Shown: positions 27,413-35,691 of the stretch, piece after piece
Layout: each line of letters opens with the position of its first letter
Position numbering within the stretch: the first letter of the stretch is position 1
Source of the DNA: Pseudomonadota bacterium
GTDB lineage: Bacteria; Myxococcota_A; UBA796; UBA9615
DNA: 64,000 nt
NCBI GenBank assembly: GCA_024229515.1
Contig: JAAESI010000139.1
Coordinates: 1-64,000 of the forward strand
Reading direction: 5' to 3'
Notes under the pieces: model-generated
The model's input: only the letters and a program-made list of their open reading frames with translations
What the model was told of the DNA's origin: nothing
Database searches by the model: none
Program-made: the position numbers and the translations under genes

Positions 27413-28387
27413 CTAGCCGGGCTCGCAGTCCTTGCCCGCTTCCCGTCGCGTCGTCTGGATCGGCCCCAGCAGCGCCTCGAGGGCCTCGTCGAAGGCGGCC
27501 ACGGCGCCGGTGCGGTCCTCCATCTTGTACTTCTTCTTGGCGAACGCGGCCTCCAGCGCCTCCAGCGGCCCCAGCAGGGAGGCGTACGCCGCTTCGATCG
27601 AGGCGCGAGTCGCCTCCTCGGCCTCGTTCAGGACCCCGTGTTCGGCCGCTTCGGCCTGCATCTGCTCCACGTCGGCGCGCAGCCGGCGGGCACCGTCCCG
27701 GGCTTCGGTGAGCGCGTTGACCTGGCCGTTGCGGGTGGTCTCCTTGGCGACGGCGGGGCCCCAAGCGCGGGGGTCGTTGACGCCCTCGAGCTTGAGCGGC
27801 TCCACGAACCGGAACAGGTCTTCGCAGATCGACGACGTCAGCAGCCGGGTCTGGGCCTGGGCGGCCTCGTCGCTGCCGGCGTGGTCCCGTCGTAGCGCCC
27901 GCCAGTCGGCGGCGTCATCGGATGCCAGCAGTGCAGCGCGCTCGGCCGCTCCCGCCGCGTCGTCGGCGCGCTTCGTCAGGATCTCCTCGAACCGGTCCCG
28001 CTGGTCCTTCGGCAGGTGCGCGCGCCCCTCGTCCAGGCAGCCCTGGGCGGCCTCCCACGCCTCGGCGTCGAACTCCATCTCGCACAGCCGCGTCCAGATC
28101 CGGGAGTGATCGGGCTCCCACTCCAGGACCTCGCGCAGCAGCGCCTTGCGGCGCCCCGGATCCTCTTCGGCCTCCGCCGCCTCCGTCAGCCACTGGACCG
28201 CGAGCAGCCGCCCGTTGGTCACGAGCACGTCGTCGGGGTGGTCGCGCTGGAGCTTCTCCAGGCTGCGCGCCGCGCCGATCTTGTCGCCCGTGGCGTACTG
28301 CGCCGAGGCGTCGTCGATGATTGTCTGAGCGGGGTTGCAGCCGACCAGCAGGCCGACCGCGAGCAGCATCCACAGCGTCCGCATCAC
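27413..28387 (-). CDS. TPR-like helical lipoprotein
   Basis: 324 residues. Signal LWMLLAVGLLVGC is a lipobox. It is followed by helical repeats of tetratricopeptide character (SAQYATGDKIGAARSLEKLQRDHPDD and REVLEWEPDHSRIWTRLCEMEFDAEAWEAA regions) and a coiled C-terminal half. The GTG at 28387 overlaps the TGA of the GMC oxidoreductase gene (GTGA), the same coupling as between the two genes upstream; an ATG at 28384 is the next codon. A periplasmic scaffold or accessory role for the oxidoreductase is inferred from coupling only. Confidence 0.8.
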   Translation of the reverse strand: MMRTLWMLLAVGLLVGCNPAQTIIDDASAQYATGDKIGAARSLEKLQRDHPDDVLVTNGRLLAVQWLTEAAEAEEDPGRRKALLREVLEWEPDHSRIWTRLCEMEFDAEAWEAAQGCLDEGRAHLPKDQRDRFEEILTKRADDAAGAAERAALLASDDAADWRALRRDHAGSDEAAQAQTRLLTSSICEDLFRFVEPLKLEGVNDPRAWGPAVAKETTRNGQVNALTEARDGARRLRADVEQMQAEAAEHGVLNEAEEATRASIEAAYASLLGPLEALEAAFAKKKYKMEDRTGAVAAFDEALEALLGPIQTTRREAGKDCEPG

Positions 28388-29979
28388 TCCTCCACGAGGG
28401 GGAGCCTATCGCGAGTCACGCCGGCGGGGATCCCGGGCTGGGGCACCGACCACGGCGCGGGCCCCTTCGGGTACAGCGGCTTGGGGGTCTTGCCGAGGGA
28501 CTCGGTCAGCCGCTCCGCGAGGGTGCGGGCGACCGTCATCACGCTGACCTGGGGGTTGCGTCCCACGTTGCTGGGCAGCGCCGAGCCGTCCATGCAGTAG
28601 ATGTTCTCGGTGCCGGGCACGCGGCCGTTGGCGTCGGTGGCGCGGCCGATCGAGCAGGTCGCCAGGGGGTGGCTGGTGAACCCGATCAGCTTGCCCGGGG
28701 GCAGGTCGTCCGGCAGCAGCGCGTCGACCTCCTCCATCGATCGCGCGAGGCTCTCGCCGTACAGCGGCAGCAGCACGAAGTCCGCCCCCAGCCCCGTCAG
28801 CCAGAGCTTGGCGGCGTGCTTGGAGGCGCGGATGGAGCGGAGCCGGTCGGCGTCATCCAGCACGTAGCGGGCGCGGATCCCGGGCCCCTTGTTCGGCCTC
28901 ACCGAGCCCGCGCTGTGGGCGCGGATCATCGCCCCCGAGCTGGCGAAGTGAGACGCCTTGCTCAGGATCCGCTTCGCCTCCAGGCCGTGCATCGGGAGCA
29001 TCTGGAACGGCTGCCCGGTGACGGTGGGGTTGCTCTCCAGGAGGATGTCGTCGCTGTCGAACTCGTCGATGTAGTGCCCCTGGGTGCTCCCCCGGTCCGC
29101 GATCCGGCGCTCCTCCCAGAACCCCAGCACGCTGAAGACCGGGTGGATGTGCAGCCCCTTGCCGATCTCGTCGGCCCGCGTCGCGAGGCCCGAGCGGAAG
29201 AGGATGCGGGGCGTGTTCATCGCGCCGCCGGCGAGCACCACCGCGCGTGAGGCGCGCACCACGAAGCTGGGGCCGTCCCCGTCGTCGCGTCCGCCGGACG
29301 GGTTGAGGTAGCCCTGCACCAGACCGCTGTCGTCGACGGTCTGGACCTGGCAGCGCACGTGGATGCGCGTGCCCGCCCGGCGAGCCCGGGGCAGCACGGC
29401 GAGGTCGACGGACTGCTTGCCCGAGACGGGGCAGCCGAGGTTGCACCGTCCGCAGCCCAGGCACGTGGGCGTGTTCCGCCGGAAGTTGTGGTGCGACCAG
29501 CCCAGGGCGTTCGCGGCCTCCTTGTGGGCGCGGTCCAGCCCGCTCAGGAGCGAGTCGGGGGTCGTCCCGACGTGGATCGTGGCCTCGACCGCGTCCATCG
29601 TTCGGTAGTAGGCATCGGCGTCGGACAGGGCGCCGCCGCTGAGCTCGTTCCACTCCGCGAGCACGCGCTCGGGGGTGCGGAAGCAGATGGCCGAGTTGAT
29701 GACCGTCGAGCCCCCGAGGGTGCGGCCCGAGGCGACGGCCATGGGCGGCTTGCCCGTCATCGTGTGGAAGCCGGCCTCGTTGTACATCCGGGCCAGGGCC
29801 TGCGCGAGGAAGGGGGAGTGGTCCTCGCTCGCCCGGCCGGCGCCGGCCTCCAGCAGCACGACGTCGAACCCGGCCTCCGCGAACGTCAGGGCCGCGAACG
29901 CACCGCCCGCGCCGGAGCCGATCACGCAGATCTCGCAGGAGTCTTCGAAGGAGCCGGTCGGATCGGTCCAGATCGTCAC
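28384..29979 (-). CDS. GMC-family FAD oxidoreductase with Cys cluster
   Basis: 531 residues from GTG 29979. The FAD loop CVIGSGAGGAFAALTFAEAG lies at the N-terminus. CLGCGRCNLGCP, a four-Cys ferredoxin-like motif typical of the cholesterol-oxidase/gluconate-dehydrogenase-like branch, lies about residue 165. Near the C-terminus are catalytic His in SHPLATCSIG and Asn in NVGRNPQVSVMTVAR. It oxidises an alcohol or sterol-like substrate, not identifiable here. The start overlaps the stop of the Tat-exported small subunit (GTGA), supporting a two-subunit dehydrogenase exported together by the partner's Tat signal. Longer in-frame starts upstream lie within the previous gene. Confidence 0.92.
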   Translation of the reverse strand: MTIWTDPTGSFEDSCEICVIGSGAGGAFAALTFAEAGFDVVLLEAGAGRASEDHSPFLAQALARMYNEAGFHTMTGKPPMAVASGRTLGGSTVINSAICFRTPERVLAEWNELSGGALSDADAYYRTMDAVEATIHVGTTPDSLLSGLDRAHKEAANALGWSHHNFRRNTPTCLGCGRCNLGCPVSGKQSVDLAVLPRARRAGTRIHVRCQVQTVDDSGLVQGYLNPSGGRDDGDGPSFVVRASRAVVLAGGAMNTPRILFRSGLATRADEIGKGLHIHPVFSVLGFWEERRIADRGSTQGHYIDEFDSDDILLESNPTVTGQPFQMLPMHGLEAKRILSKASHFASSGAMIRAHSAGSVRPNKGPGIRARYVLDDADRLRSIRASKHAAKLWLTGLGADFVLLPLYGESLARSMEEVDALLPDDLPPGKLIGFTSHPLATCSIGRATDANGRVPGTENIYCMDGSALPSNVGRNPQVSVMTVARTLAERLTESLGKTPKPLYPKGPAPWSVPQPGIPAGVTRDRLPLVEE

Positions 29980-30524
29980 GGCCACAGCTCCAGGCCGCCG
30001 CAGTGGGACGTCATGTCCATCGCCTCCATGACGTCCGGCCGCTCGAAGTAGGTGAGCCCGTAGGTGACCTTGACCGCGGCCCACAGCTGGAGGCGGACGA
30101 CCGCGCGGCTCCGCTCCCACTGGGCGAGGTACTCCTCGAGCCGCTCGGGGGGCAGGTTCGTCATCGAGCGGGCGCCGAACCGGTCGAGTCCGGAGCCGTG
30201 CTCGAAGACCAGCGGAAGTGCGCGCAGGAGCCGACGCTTCCACAGGGGCGTGCCCCCGAGCACCACGTCCAGACGCCGGAGGGTCGCCTCATCGCCGGCG
30301 GATCCGGGCAGGTCGTCGCCGCCGGGGGGGATGAAGTAGTCGCCCAGGAGCGCGAACACCGCCGCCTCCTTGGGGGTCAGGTGCTCGTAGGTGGAGACCG
30401 GTTCGGGGTAGCAGCCGACCTGGCGCACCGAGGCGTACGCGGCGGCGAGCAGGCTCGTGGCGCCGACCCCCAACACGAGGAAGCGGCGGCGCGACAGCTG
30501 GATGCTCTGGGGGCTCTCCTCCAT
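29976..30524 (-). CDS. Tat-exported gluconate 2-dehydrogenase subunit 3-like protein
   Basis: 182 residues. Twin-arginine signal SRRRFLVLGVGATSLLAAA at residues 11-29, then LTPKEAAVFALLGDYFIPPGG, the typical opening of the gluconate_2-dh3 family, and a helical remainder. In known enzymes this small subunit carries the flavoprotein through the Tat pathway and docks it to an electron acceptor. No cytochrome subunit gene is visible nearby. First gene of a three-gene coupled set; TACCCT lies 10 nt before its ATG. Confidence 0.88.
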   Translation of the reverse strand: MEESPQSIQLSRRRFLVLGVGATSLLAAAYASVRQVGCYPEPVSTYEHLTPKEAAVFALLGDYFIPPGGDDLPGSAGDEATLRRLDVVLGGTPLWKRRLLRALPLVFEHGSGLDRFGARSMTNLPPERLEEYLAQWERSRAVVRLQLWAAVKVTYGLTYFERPDVMEAMDMTSHCGGLELWP

Positions 30525-30569
30525 ATCGGGCGGAAGGGTAGCGCCCGTCGCCCCGGACGTCCCGTCCCG

Positions 30570-31136
30570 CTAGGGATGTCGCCCGGTGACGAGTCCGACG
30601 GGCCATTCGGGGGTGCGCGCGGTCCGGGGCCGTCGGTACAGAAGGTCCGTGCGGAGCACGAACTTGGTCCCCGCCATGACGCGCCCGGCCTGGTGCTCGA
30701 GTTCGTGGCGGAACAGCAGCGCGGAGCCCTGCCGGGGGTGCACCTTGAGCTGCCGGAAGATCGTGTCGCCGCCCCGGTATCCGTCGTTGAGATACACCAG
30801 CATCGAGAAGCGGCTAGCGGTGCGGCCGTCGACCGTCTTGGGGCTGTCGATGTGGCGGGCGAAGCGTTCGTCCTGGTCGTAGCGCATCACGCGAAAGCGC
30901 TCGTTCAGCCCCACCGCTTCGGCCCCGTCGACCACCGCGGGGGCGTGCTCGAGGAGGCGGCGCCACAGGATCTGGGCGAGCTCCGGCCGCTCGAACGTGG
31001 TGCGGGCGCCGTCGCGCTGGCCGCGGGGGTTCCACCGCTGAGCGGCGGCGTCGCGCATCAGCACGTCGCACTCGGTCGAAGACAGCACGCTGCCGACCGT
31101 GAGGATGTAGCCCGGAACGATGGTCTTGCACCTCAT
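30570..31136 (-). CDS. 2-oxoglutarate/Fe(II)-dependent dioxygenase (prolyl-hydroxylase-like)
   Basis: 188 residues from ATG 31136. Iron ligands His95 and Asp97 in RHIDSP and distal His148 in HELEHQAGRV; Lys158 and Arg162 in GTKFVLRTDLLYRR contact 2-oxoglutarate. The family hydroxylates protein prolyl/lysyl residues or small molecules; the substrate here is unknown. A longer form starting at 31220 would overlap the divergent gene, and a TACGTT box 7 nt before 31136 supports the shorter start. Probably cytoplasmic. Confidence 0.88.
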   Translation of the reverse strand: MRCKTIVPGYILTVGSVLSSTECDVLMRDAAAQRWNPRGQRDGARTTFERPELAQILWRRLLEHAPAVVDGAEAVGLNERFRVMRYDQDERFARHIDSPKTVDGRTASRFSMLVYLNDGYRGGDTIFRQLKVHPRQGSALLFRHELEHQAGRVMAGTKFVLRTDLLYRRPRTARTPEWPVGLVTGRHP

Positions 31137-31143
31137 CGAGCCG

Positions 31144-31149
31144 AACGTA
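31144..31149 (-). promoter_or_regulatory. TAnnnT -10 box before dioxygenase gene
   Basis: TACGTT on the minus strand, 7 nt before ATG 31136; leaderless geometry that decides the start. Confidence 0.45.
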
Positions 31150-31197
31150 GGGGCAGTGTCCGTGGCAGGCAAACGCAATTGCGCGTAGAACCTGACG

Positions 31198-31853
31198 ATG
31201 GCCAGTTTCAGGCTCTTCACGGCAGCTGCTCTTCTGCTCGTCGGCTGCCCCCCCGCGGGGGGGGGGCCTCGGACGACGACGACGACGACAGCACCCCGGA
31301 GGTGCCCGAGGGTGCCTGCTACGCCGACGCGTTGGCGGACGACGTGCCGTTGTCCGACGACATCGACGCGTTGATCGAACGCTGGGACGTCAACATCGAC
31401 ATGGCGAGCTTCTTGTTCGTGGGGGAACCCTTGTGAGCGACCTGTCGGGCCGGGGCGGCTCGTTTGCAGGATGAGATCTTCCCCGCCATCGACTCGGACG
31501 CCGTGCGCTTCGACATCGTCTGGACCCGCGCCTGGGGCCAGCCGACTTCGGAGGCCCAGGCGTCGGAGCTGACCCCGAGCAACAGCGGCCCCCGGCTGCG
31601 CGTCTGGTTCGACGGCGACAACCGGATCGGCACCGGCCTGGCCGAGTTCTACTCCGGCACTCCGCCGCTGTACGACCTGTTCCTCGTCTACCCCGACGGC
31701 AGTGTCTGGGACGTGGAGACGGACACGCCCGGGGAGGCCGACGAAATGTGGCGCAACGGCCTCACGAGCTCCGAGGCCGAGGACATGCTCGAGGCGATCG
31801 AGGAGCGCCTCCCCGACTGCTCGGTGATCCTCCCCGGGGAGGACCGCCCCTAG
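31198..31853 (+). pseudogene. Poly-Asp lipoprotein, broken at a G10 tract and an in-frame stop
   Basis: Starts ATG 31198 (TAGAAC 6 nt upstream) with MASFRLFTAAALLLVGC, a lipobox. Immediately after the Cys codon come C7 (31248-31254) and G10 (31257-31266). In the starting frame translation then runs into Thr/Arg nonsense, whereas one base more gives ASDDDDDDSTPEVPEGACYADALADD, the expected poly-Asp linker and domain start. That frame hits TGA at 31434-31436 (FVGEPL-stop) yet continues in the same frame as convincing coding sequence (DEIFPAIDSDAVRFDIVW to VILPGEDRP). Total intended length is about 217 residues, unknown fold. Confidence 0.78.
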
Positions 31854-31856
31854 CCG

Positions 31857-32279
31857 TCAGTGGCAGTAGCGCTGAAGCGTCGACGAGATGGCGCCGCAGG
31901 CCTCGTCCCGGCCCTTGGGTCCGCAGCGATCCTTGACCCAGTCCCGCGTCCCGAAGATGTCGGTGGACGCCGGCACTTCGGCGCACAGCTGCGGTCCGGC
32001 TTCGGACCCGGCGGCGTCCAGGCACCAGTAGGCGAACAGGTTGGCGCGGGTGGCGCAGCCCACGAGCAGGCGAGGGCAGGGGGCGCCCAGGTCCAGGGCG
32101 CGCTCGACGCAGGCCTCGGGGGTGCCGGCGGCGCCGTACTCCATCGCGGCGGTGCGGATCGACGCGGTCGCGCCCAGGAACGTGGTGGGCGCCCGCCCCT
32201 TCAACAGGAGGAAGGCCAGCGCCGCGCTCAGCAGGATGAGCAGCCCAGCGCCGAGCAGGGCCGCGGTCTTGGCGGTCAC
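31857..32279 (-). CDS. Small membrane-anchored Cys-rich protein
   Basis: 140 residues. One N-terminal membrane segment (ALLGAGLLILLSAALAFLLL), then an exported part with eight Cys arranged as C-x11-C-x5-C-x10-C..., likely disulphide-bonded (EACVERALDLGAPCPRLLVGC, YWCLDAA, QLC, DRCGPKG, EACGAI, RYCH). It lies 25 nt downstream of the AAA+ ATPase gene on the same strand, so probably co-transcribed. Family not recognised. Confidence 0.65.
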   Translation of the reverse strand: MTAKTAALLGAGLLILLSAALAFLLLKGRAPTTFLGATASIRTAAMEYGAAGTPEACVERALDLGAPCPRLLVGCATRANLFAYWCLDAAGSEAGPQLCAEVPASTDIFGTRDWVKDRCGPKGRDEACGAISSTLQRYCH

Positions 32280-32304
32280 GCGCGATCGGCCCCGTCCAAC
32301 CGCA

Positions 32305-33840
32305 TCAGGCCTCCGCGTCCTCGACCCCCGGGACGGCCTCCCAGTCTCGGAAGAAGTCGATCCGCTTGTTGTCGAAGGTCGCGGGGCGGGTGCGGTCGCG
32401 GGCCCACTCCTTCAGCCGCTTGATCGTCTGGTCCATGGTGCGTGCCAGCGGTACCGTGCGGCGCACCGAGCGGAGGATGTCGTGGGTGGTGAACTCCCGG
32501 CCGTCGTCGGCGTAGGCGTCGAACATCGCGTCGATCACCGCCTGCTCGATCTCGGCCCCGGAGAACTTCTCCGTCTTCTCCGCCAGCTTCCACGTGTCGA
32601 ACCCCTCGGAGGTGCGGCCGCGCTTGCCCAGGTGGATGTTGAAGATGGTGTGCCGCTCGTGGATGTTCGGCAGGTCGATCCAGAAGATCTCGTCGAAGCG
32701 GCCCTTACGAAGCATCTCGGGGGGCAGGTTCCGCACGTCGTTGGCGGTGGCGACGACGAACACCGCCGCCGACTTCTCCTGCAGCCACGTGATGAAGCCG
32801 CCGAAGATCCGAGCCGCCGCCGCGCTCCCCTCGCTGCCGCCCGCCACGCCCGCGAACGCCTTCTCGATCTCGTCCACCCAGAGGATGCAGGGGGCCATCG
32901 ACTCGGCGATGCCGATCGTGCGGCGCATGCCTTCCTCGGCCGAGCCCGCGGCGAGCACCAGGGCGCCCGCGTCCAACCGCAGCAGCGGCACCTTCCACAG
33001 GTCCGCGATCGCCTTGGCGGTCAGCGACTTGCCGCAACCCTGGATGCCCAGCAGGAAGAGCCCCTTGGGCTGGGGGAGGCCGTACTTGCGCGCCCGCTCC
33101 GTGAACGAACCCTGGCGCGCGATGAGCCACTCCTTGAGCTGGTCCAGACCGCCGACGTCGTCGATGCCGAGGTCCAGGTCGAAGAACTCCAGGAACTCCG
33201 AGCGGTGGATGATCTGGCGCTTCTCGGAGATCACTTCCCGCAGTTGCTCGTCGCCGAACGTGCCCGAGCGCAGCAGGACCTTGGTGTAGACCCGCTTGAT
33301 CTCCTCGGCGGTGAGGCCGAGCGACGCCTTCACGAACCGCTCGAAGGTGTCGAGATCGATCTCGATCTTGACCCCCTTGAGCAGGGCATGGAACAGCTTG
33401 GCGACCTCCTTGAGCCCCGGCAGGGGAAGGTGCAGCAGCACGATCTCCTTCTCGAGCTCGGGGGGGACCACGGCGCTGGGGGACAGCATCACCAGCCCCC
33501 AGCCCGCCTTGGCGAGCGAACCGCGCAGGTCGCGCATGCGCCGGACCACCTGGTCGTCTTCGATGTGCCGGTGCATGTCCTTGGCGATGACGAGGCCGGG
33601 GCCGTCGATCTGGGCGAGTTGGTCCAGCATCCCGAGGGCCGTCTCGGTGCCCTCTTCGGCCTTCCTGGCGCGCGGACCCCGGAGCCCTTCGGTGGCGGAC
33701 CACGTGTACAGCGGCCGGTCCAGCGCCTTGGCGACCTCCCGGACGCCCCGAACCGCGCGTTCCTCCTCGAACGTCAGCAGGTAGACGTACGTGTAGTGGG
33801 CGCGGAGGTCGAGGGAGAGCTCTTCGAAGACTGCGTGCAC
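32305..33840 (-). CDS. Ycf46-like AAA+ ATPase
   Basis: 511 residues from GTG 33840. The N-terminal 220 residues form a degenerate AAA-like module ([35 protein letters not shown]), as in Ycf46-type proteins. The C-terminal domain has Walker A GIQGCGKS (265-272), Walker [10 protein letters not shown] (318-326), sensor region [12 protein letters not shown] and [10 protein letters not shown]. Cytoplasmic; likely hexameric remodeller of unknown target. Divergent from the FG-GAP lipoprotein with 35 nt between the starts, each with its own TACCCT box. Confidence 0.9.
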   Translation of the reverse strand: MHAVFEELSLDLRAHYTYVYLLTFEEERAVRGVREVAKALDRPLYTWSATEGLRGPRARKAEEGTETALGMLDQLAQIDGPGLVIAKDMHRHIEDDQVVRRMRDLRGSLAKAGWGLVMLSPSAVVPPELEKEIVLLHLPLPGLKEVAKLFHALLKGVKIEIDLDTFERFVKASLGLTAEEIKRVYTKVLLRSGTFGDEQLREVISEKRQIIHRSEFLEFFDLDLGIDDVGGLDQLKEWLIARQGSFTERARKYGLPQPKGLFLLGIQGCGKSLTAKAIADLWKVPLLRLDAGALVLAAGSAEEGMRRTIGIAESMAPCILWVDEIEKAFAGVAGGSEGSAAAARIFGGFITWLQEKSAAVFVVATANDVRNLPPEMLRKGRFDEIFWIDLPNIHERHTIFNIHLGKRGRTSEGFDTWKLAEKTEKFSGAEIEQAVIDAMFDAYADDGREFTTHDILRSVRRTVPLARTMDQTIKRLKEWARDRTRPATFDNKRIDFFRDWEAVPGVEDAEA

Positions 33841-33847
33841 GGCCGAC

Positions 33848-33853
33848 AGGGTA
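33848..33853 (-). promoter_or_regulatory. TACCCT -10 box for AAA+ ATPase gene
   Basis: TACCCT on the minus strand, 7 nt, then GTG at 33840. Part of a compact divergent promoter. Confidence 0.5.
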
Positions 33854-33863
33854 TCAGCCCACG

Positions 33864-33869
33864 TACCCT
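33864..33869 (+). promoter_or_regulatory. TACCCT -10 box for FG-GAP lipoprotein gene
   Basis: TACCCT on the plus strand, 6 nt, then GTG at 33876. It lies 10 nt from the opposing box, so only one polymerase could bind at a time. Confidence 0.5.
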
Positions 33870-33875
33870 GGACCG

Positions 33876-35573
33876 GTGAGGGGCGCGCGCACGAGGGGCT
33901 GGTTGATCGCGGCGGCGGGGCTGCTCGCCGGCTGCCCGGCGGGCCTTCCGGATCCGCCCGAGCCGACCCCTCCCCAGGAGCGTGGACCGGTCACGGTGAC
34001 CCCCGGGCCGACCTGCGCAGCGCCCGTAGCGGGGGCCGACCGGTGGACCACGGTCGAGGTCGGGCTCGACTTCGTGCTCGAGGACGACGTGACCCTGACC
34101 GCCTGCCCCCGCGCCCCGGGCGCCGTCGTCGCCTCCGACCTCGACGGCGACGGGGACATCGATCTGGTCTTCCCCCGCCGCGAGGGCTTCCCCCGCGTGT
34201 TCGCCAACGCCGGCGACGGCACCTTCACGGAGGCCTGGCCGGGCCCGTCGGGGGTGGCGCGGGACATCCTCGGGGCGCTCGCGGCCGACCTGGACGGCGA
34301 CCGGCTCCCCGAGCTGCTCCTGGTGGGGGAGGGGTTCGCCGCCGTGGCCCACAACCGGGGTGGCCTGACCTTCGACGTGCCGGTGTCGATCTGGTGGGAG
34401 GAGACCTACCCCGTCGCCTGCTACCAGTCCGCCGCCGTCGGAGACGTGGATGGGGACGGGGACCTGGATCTGTTCCTCCCCGGCCTGGACCCGGCGGCCT
34501 CCCCCGGCGAAGTCCCGGTCGGCTCCCTGCCCGACACGGGAACCTGGGACCGGCTCTTCCTCGGCGATGGCACCGGCGGCTTCGAGCACGTGCTCGACCT
34601 GAGTCCCCCCGACGGGCCCTGGCTGTCGATGCTCGCGGCGTTCACCGACCGCGACGGGGACGGCGATCTGGACCTCCTCGTGCTCCCCGACCGCGGTCGC
34701 GACGGCCGGCCAGGGGCCTCCTTCTTCCGCAACGACGGCCTCGACGGCGAGGGCGTGCCCCTCCTCGTGGACGACGCGCCCGCGCTCGGCGCCGACATCC
34801 ACCCCGACGCGATGGGGCTCGTGGCGGAGGACCTCGACGGCGACGGCCGGCTCGACTACTGCGTCAGCGACCTGCTCGGGGAGCTCCGCTGCCTCGTCGC
34901 CGACGAGGTCGGCTACCACGAGGCGGGCGCCGCTCTGGGGCTGGTCGCGGACGCCCCCGCGCACCCGGAGTGGGACCCGGTGGCGGGACAGTGGTCCCCC
35001 TGGTCGATCGACGCCCTGGACTACGACGCAGACGGGGATCTCGACCTCGTCGCCGCCGCGGGCGCCCCTCCGGGCCCCGGAGGAGTTGCGGCCACGGCCT
35101 ACCCCGGAGTGCAGCCCGACGCCCTCTTCGAGCGGTCCCCCGACGGCTTCGTCGACGTCGCCGAGGCGGCCGGGTGGTGGACCGCGGGCGGCTGGTCGTA
35201 CGGGCTCGCGACCGCCGATCTGAGCCGCGATGGCTTCCCCGACGTGGTCCAGGGGCGGTACGCGGAGCCGCCCGTGGTGCGCGCCAACGCCTGCGGGGAG
35301 GGGCACTGGGTGATCGTGCAGTTGGACGGCCCCGACGGGAACCGCGAGGGCTTTGGGGCGACGGTCGAGGTCTCGGTGGGGGACCTCACCTGGCGGCGCG
35401 AGCTGCCCGCCCTGCGCACCGTCGGACAGTCGGCCCCCGAGCTCCACTTCGGGCTCGCCCAGGCCGATCAGATCGACGGACTCGTCGTGCATTGGCCCGA
35501 CGGCGAAGTGACCGCCGCGCAGGTGCTGCCGGCCGATTCGGTGCTCCGCGTCCGCCACCCCGGGCGGTCATGA
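33876..35573 (+). CDS. FG-GAP/VCBS repeat lipoprotein with ASPIC/UnbV domain
   Basis: 565 residues from GTG 33876. Signal ends GLLAGC (lipobox), followed by a Pro-rich linker. Repeated Asp-rich calcium loops mark a beta-propeller: DLDGDGDIDLVFP, DVDGDGDLDLFLPG, DRDGDGDLDLLVLP, DLDGDGRLDYC, DYDADGDLDLVAA. The C-terminal 100 residues (GEGHWVIVQLDGPDGNREGFGATV to IDGLVVHWPDGEV) match the ASPIC/UnbV module usual in such proteins. Surface or periplasmic, calcium-stabilised; ligand unknown. Intact, unlike the larger FG-GAP gene near 59 kb. Confidence 0.9.
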   Translation: MRGARTRGWLIAAAGLLAGCPAGLPDPPEPTPPQERGPVTVTPGPTCAAPVAGADRWTTVEVGLDFVLEDDVTLTACPRAPGAVVASDLDGDGDIDLVFPRREGFPRVFANAGDGTFTEAWPGPSGVARDILGALAADLDGDRLPELLLVGEGFAAVAHNRGGLTFDVPVSIWWEETYPVACYQSAAVGDVDGDGDLDLFLPGLDPAASPGEVPVGSLPDTGTWDRLFLGDGTGGFEHVLDLSPPDGPWLSMLAAFTDRDGDGDLDLLVLPDRGRDGRPGASFFRNDGLDGEGVPLLVDDAPALGADIHPDAMGLVAEDLDGDGRLDYCVSDLLGELRCLVADEVGYHEAGAALGLVADAPAHPEWDPVAGQWSPWSIDALDYDADGDLDLVAAAGAPPGPGGVAATAYPGVQPDALFERSPDGFVDVAEAAGWWTAGGWSYGLATADLSRDGFPDVVQGRYAEPPVVRANACGEGHWVIVQLDGPDGNREGFGATVEVSVGDLTWRRELPALRTVGQSAPELHFGLAQADQIDGLVVHWPDGEVTAAQVLPADSVLRVRHPGRS

Positions 35574-35656
35574 CCTTCGCGGAACGCTGGCGCTCGGTCC
35601 GGTCGTCCTGAATACTGATCTTCCTTCTTCGGGCTGGGGCCCGTCTGTCCAACCCT

Positions 35657-35671
35657 GGAGCGCTTCGCTCC
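35657..35671. promoter_or_regulatory. Leader hairpin upstream of RRM gene
   Basis: GGAGCG-CTT-CGCTCC, a perfect 6-bp stem 20 nt before the RRM start, followed by CTTTGAG. The 118-nt space 35574-35691 is long for this compact genome and also holds GAATACT, a possible -10. A temperature- or RRM-responsive leader is speculation. Confidence 0.4.
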
Positions 35672-35691
35672 CTTTGAGTGTTCGGTTCTGC

